DNA of 64,000 bases from Manduca sexta (taxonomy: Eukaryota > Arthropoda > Insecta > Lepidoptera > Sphingidae). The notes under the pieces were generated by a model, which saw only the letters and a list, made by a program, of their open reading frames with translations, ran no database searches and was not told the origin of the DNA. The position numbers and the translations under genes were made by a program. Positions 59,791 through 64,000 of the stretch are shown here, in pieces. Location: positions 3,658,001 through 3,722,000 of the forward strand of contig NC_051120.1 in the NCBI RefSeq assembly GCF_014839805.1, given 5' to 3'. Every line of letters starts with the position of its first letter. Within the stretch, counting starts at the first letter, position 1.

Positions 59791-62700
59791 AATTTATTCA
59801 AAGTTTATCGTATTTACTTAACTAAATTATGTTGAAAAAATAATTTCGCACGCATATAACCAATTTAAAATCGATAAAATTCAACTCGCAGGGTAATCGC
59901 AACAAATAACATCGGATCGTTTCGAGATACCGTACAAACGCGAAAGTGCGATTGGCTTCGTTTCAGTTGCGCTTACGCATATCGCAGCAAGAATGCACTG
60001 TTACGCAACCAACGTTCACTTGCATAAACCTACTACTGAATGTATTTAGGCAACTCATTCGATTATCGATTACAATCGATTTTAATATTCGGTGATATCC
60101 GGAGAAATCGATTTGTCCTTCGATTGGTGACTCATCTATTGATAGGTCGAAGTTTCCTTTCGTTGCCCTCACAGAGAACTCGATTACTTATAATTTATGT
60201 ATGAATCAAAATCCAACTGCGCTTAGTCCAGTCCCTCATTATTTTCAGGTTTATATGTTGAAATAGTTAGCATTATGTTAATGATGTAATATAATTGTTA
60301 AAATAAGTATAAACTAAAAATGAAAGTAGGTACTTATTGCAAATAAATTATACATTTTATAATTAATTCACAAATTTAATGAAACTTTCACATTGGCGGA
60401 CAAGGTAAAACATTTAACTGTTACGTCTGAAGTAATTCTATAGAAATTGTATCGTGGTAGAGGAATGATCAGAGATCATAGTTTAACTCGTCTGCCGGTA
60501 ATTAGCAAATTATTGCCAAGCATTGGTACATGTAAGCGATAATGTTTAAGACGCAGTTTCATTTAAAGAGCACTTAACGACCTATCTTTTAATGGTCATG
60601 TTTTAATAATTATAGATAGCAAAATATTAAGTCTACAAATTATTCTGAATTTATAATATCAAATTGCTACAGAATAGTCTATGATAAAATTAATTCGATA
60701 CAGTATTTAAATTGCTTACAAGTTACGGGTCATTGGGCACAATAAGCCTCAAGAACGTAGTAATAGGATGTGCCGAGGTCTAGAGGCATTAAGCCGAATT
60801 TTTCAAACTGTAAATAATTTAATAACACGCCGAATTACAGCAAAAAATGGCGCAAACGTGACGTCAGAGGCGCGAAATTCTGGCGCGAATGCATTCCTTT
60901 GCGCGTAATTTTTTCCGGACCGGTTACGTGTAAATAAATTAATACAAACGACGCATTTCAAATTGATAATTGTCACCGGCTGTCTTCTTTTCAACACCAA
61001 TATTTTATTCAAATTCGAGGATTGTGGAAAAAATAATATATCTCTATATTTCTACATAATACTTACGCCCTTCGAGTTTTTTTGTTTTTTTTTTTTACTA
61101 TATATTTAAATACGTTTTTATTTCTTTATTAATTTCACAGAGACTTGTCTAATCGTGATTGAGAAGAAATAATAACATTACATGTACGCTAGCCAGAGTC
61201 TAGGCTAGGCGCAAAGGTGAAGAGAGGTTAGCTTACAAGCTAGGATTTTTCTACATCTCAAATATGGCGCGGTCGGTTGTCAAGTTGTCTTTCATATCGC
61301 AGCATGTGGTCTTAAAGTAAATTTATAACGTACTCATATTTATATTGAGTTTACTCGAAGGTGTGTCGGCTACTTAAGTGTGCAACATTACAGTTGATAG
61401 CGTTTCATTACAATAAAGATGCGTTTACGACGCAATGACAGAGACGAGGTCGCGCGTTCCTTTTCACTCATCATTTTCTTGTTAATCTGAATGTGATTGT
61501 ATTGGGTTGTTATATTTTACAATTTATAATAGTGATTGCCATGCCGAATTTCTGAAAAGGTTTTGTAATAATAGTAGTTTTAAAATCGCAGTATGGAGAA
61601 AATTGCCTAATTATGTCATAAGTAATCATCTCTATACAACTTTAAGTTAATATATAGCATTTTAGATACATTTTGTCGCTGTCAGTAATGAATACCACTA
61701 AGAATTCCATTTACCAGGTGTATCGGTATTTGAAAAAAAACTTTCAGCTGTCCACGTTTTATCAGGTCGACCAGGAAGCGGCGACTAGTATCGATAGTAT
61801 TAGAAATTTCATAGCATGCAATCATTAAACTTACATCAGAGGTTAGCTCTATAAAATGTTTAACTAGCTAAACTCCATTTTATTTAACGTTAACCACTAA
61901 TGGGACTAAAAACACTTCCCATACGAATTGTTTTTTTCGTTACAAGTTTTGTACGTCATAATATTTTTTGTTTAATTTTTATTTGCGTGTTGGTTTAAAT
62001 TTAGAATATTTATTTAATTATAATTGTTCATTAATTAATTAATTTTAATTACTCTGTGGGTGGGCTTGTTAAAAGTTCTTACAGTTTCCGGTTATAGAAA
62101 TTTAAATCAGAACAATAAATTAGAAATATTTGTTTGTTTCGTAATTTGAAACACAAGAATATTTATTATGCTCTCTTTACAAAGATATGATATTCTGCGT
62201 AGAAATAAAAATATATAAATACTCCATATTTAAGATAAAATAAGCATCAAATGCACTAACAAATTTGAATAAATTGTATAGAAAGATATTGTGACAACTC
62301 CTTTCTATCAAATTCAAATAAAAATTCTCGCTCGAGATTATACTAACTGCATTTAAGGCGTAGGGTCGCTCCTCTGTTTTTTCCAACTAATGAGCACAGA
62401 TCGTCATTCTATTCAGCCGGGTGTTGCAAACAAAATATTAATTATAATTTTATACTAAAGTTAATTAACTTAGATGAATATAAATAGAACAACGGCGTAC
62501 CGAATCTTCTATTTTTATTGAACTTAGAGCCGCGGCTCCATTAGTGGCGTGTGATAAAATATTCTTGTTCTAACAGGTGCGTATACCTTACAAAATATAT
62601 TTAGACAACTACCAACAGCTGTTGAGTTTAGATAATTTTTTTATTGCGTATTTTTACCGGACAAGTTATAGGCAAGTGTGTTTCTAGGAGCAAATATTCC

Positions 62701-64000
62701 ATTAATAATATTCTTTGATGTTATAAAGAGGACAGTGTATTGCTGACCTCTGTGCATATGGCATGGCACAGAAATAGACGCTGCAGGTTTTATTCTAACG
62801 ATGTACCTACAGCACTTGGTCCATTACTTTTGGATTAGCGTATGCAGTTCCATGACAATGTTGCATGACTTAAAACTGTGTCATCATCATAGACAACTGC
62901 TCTATATCAAACTCACGTTCCCGCCATAATCGAGAAACATTCCAAATTCAAAAATTTCATCAAAGGATTAAAGAATTCTCGCAATGACCCAAATCGTACA
63001 GGGCCGTATTTAGACGTAGGCATGAGCGAACCGGACCGGCCGGCCGCGCCGCTTTCCTACGGTTCCGCTGGCTATTAATTACACAGTGACGCGTCGCAAG
63101 AAGGCCCGTAGAAAGCTCGACCCCGGGTCACACGAGCCGGGATGGCACATGCTTAGAAATCAACTAGAAATGTTAATGAGATATTTTATTAACATTTATA
63201 CGATACTCAATGTAAGAGTATGATTGTGTGCTTGTTAATTATTAAAAATATAAACTACGCGTTAAACCGCGTTTGAGCTTTTTATTATAGATATTAATAT
63301 GCATTTTCATCCAGTAATTTTATCAAACAATTATTGATTGAATTTGCTTGGGATTGCTTAAGTTAAGGGAAGTGTTCAGCATTTTTTTTTCAGATTTTTA
63401 TCGACAATCAAAACTTATCATTGGTCATACTTATGGCTAAAAATGGGATTTCGTATTAAATCAAAAAGCTTTTAGAAAATATTGAGACGCGTTTAATATG
63501 TTCTAATTATTCCCATTTCGTTTCCTATCTTGTCTATCCAGTGACGCATCGATAGTGACAGCGTGAAGATTAACATAATTTGATAGTTTTTGTTACCAAC
63601 GACACTTTGTCTCGTCCAACAAACTGGTTATTATGCAAATAACTTGGCCGATGGGCTAGACAATGCTAATCTTAAAGGTGACGCGTTGTCTAAGGCGTAG
63701 TTGCACAATTATTAGAGATTCGTATCATCAATCAAGCTTTGAATGTCTATTTGATTTAAATATGTTCAGAGATAGTATTATTATCTAAGGTATCGCGTAG
63801 ACTGTGAACGTGTTGCTTAGACACTGCAGTGCGAAGGCGAGGCTAAATTGGTTACGTGCCTTATGAAAAAAAAATAGTTTCATGTTTTTCTGGAGACCTT
63901 TTTTGTACAAATTTTATTTTTGTTTTCATAAATCAATATTATTTGTGTGATCCAATTGATTTTGCGCATGCGATTACGCCATCCCTGTACTACGAAAATA

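Larger units (their letters stand above)
51541..64000. other. DNA upstream of Delta, no convincing gene
   Basis: AT-rich, with a proneural-type GCAGCTG at 52107-52113, several dispersed repeats (listed separately), a GC-rich block at 63010-63140, and otherwise no recognised gene, RNA or long coding frame. It may hold distal Delta enhancers, but the sequence alone does not show this. Confidence 0.5.

Noticed and set aside
1..64000. CRISPR arrays, rRNA, cloverleaf tRNA genes, viral genes
   Set aside because: No regular spaced repeats, no rRNA segments and no complete tRNA fold were seen on reading; a tRNAscan-SE run would settle the tRNA point.

Overview
The window looks like animal, specifically insect and most likely lepidopteran (moth or butterfly), nuclear DNA. 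Genes are split by introns with GT-AG borders. The non-coding DNA is AT-rich. Several dispersed repeats resemble families I know from lepidopteran genomes. There are no bacterial operons, rRNAs, convincing tRNAs or CRISPR arrays. The species cannot be named from the sequence.

Layout. (1) 237-1337, plus strand: the last three coding exons of a KASH-domain nuclear-envelope protein (klarsicht/nesprin family), followed by a long AT-rich 3' region to about 3.5 kb. (2) 3.5-5.7 kb: intergenic, with one repeat copy. (3) about 5.75-16.5 kb, plus strand: a complete SR splicing-factor gene, orthologue of Drosophila B52/SRp55 (SRSF4/5/6 group). It has nine coding exons that join in phase to 359 codons plus stop. 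Two of its introns each carry a box C/D snoRNA with the same rRNA antisense element. Other introns hold a 6-nt microexon candidate and a GC-rich cassette that would act as a poison exon. (4) 16.5-18.6 kb: gap between convergent genes, with a SINE-like piece and degraded repeats. (5) about 18.6-51.2 kb, minus strand: a complete Delta (Notch ligand) gene. Its seven coding exons join in phase to 730 codons plus stop: signal peptide, MNNL, DSL, nine EGF repeats, one membrane span, and a cytoplasmic tail ending in a PDZ-ligand-like ATQV. Its four large introns are richer in GC and CpG than the flanks and contain seven exact CGTGGGAA sites, the high-affinity CSL/Su(H) motif. (6) 51.2-64 kb: DNA upstream of Delta, with many repeat copies and no convincing gene.

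How the parts relate. B52 is a nuclear RNA-binding splicing regulator, and its gene also appears to be a snoRNA host. Delta is a cell-surface ligand that activates Notch on neighbouring cells. The CSL sites in its introns suggest, by inference, that Notch signalling feeds back on Delta transcription. The KASH protein belongs to the LINC complex, which ties the nucleus to the cytoskeleton. Nothing indicates that the three genes share a pathway; they are simply neighbours.

All splice models were built by hand from reading frame, phase and splice-site sequence. Untranslated ends, regulatory sites and repeat borders are much less certain than the coding exons.
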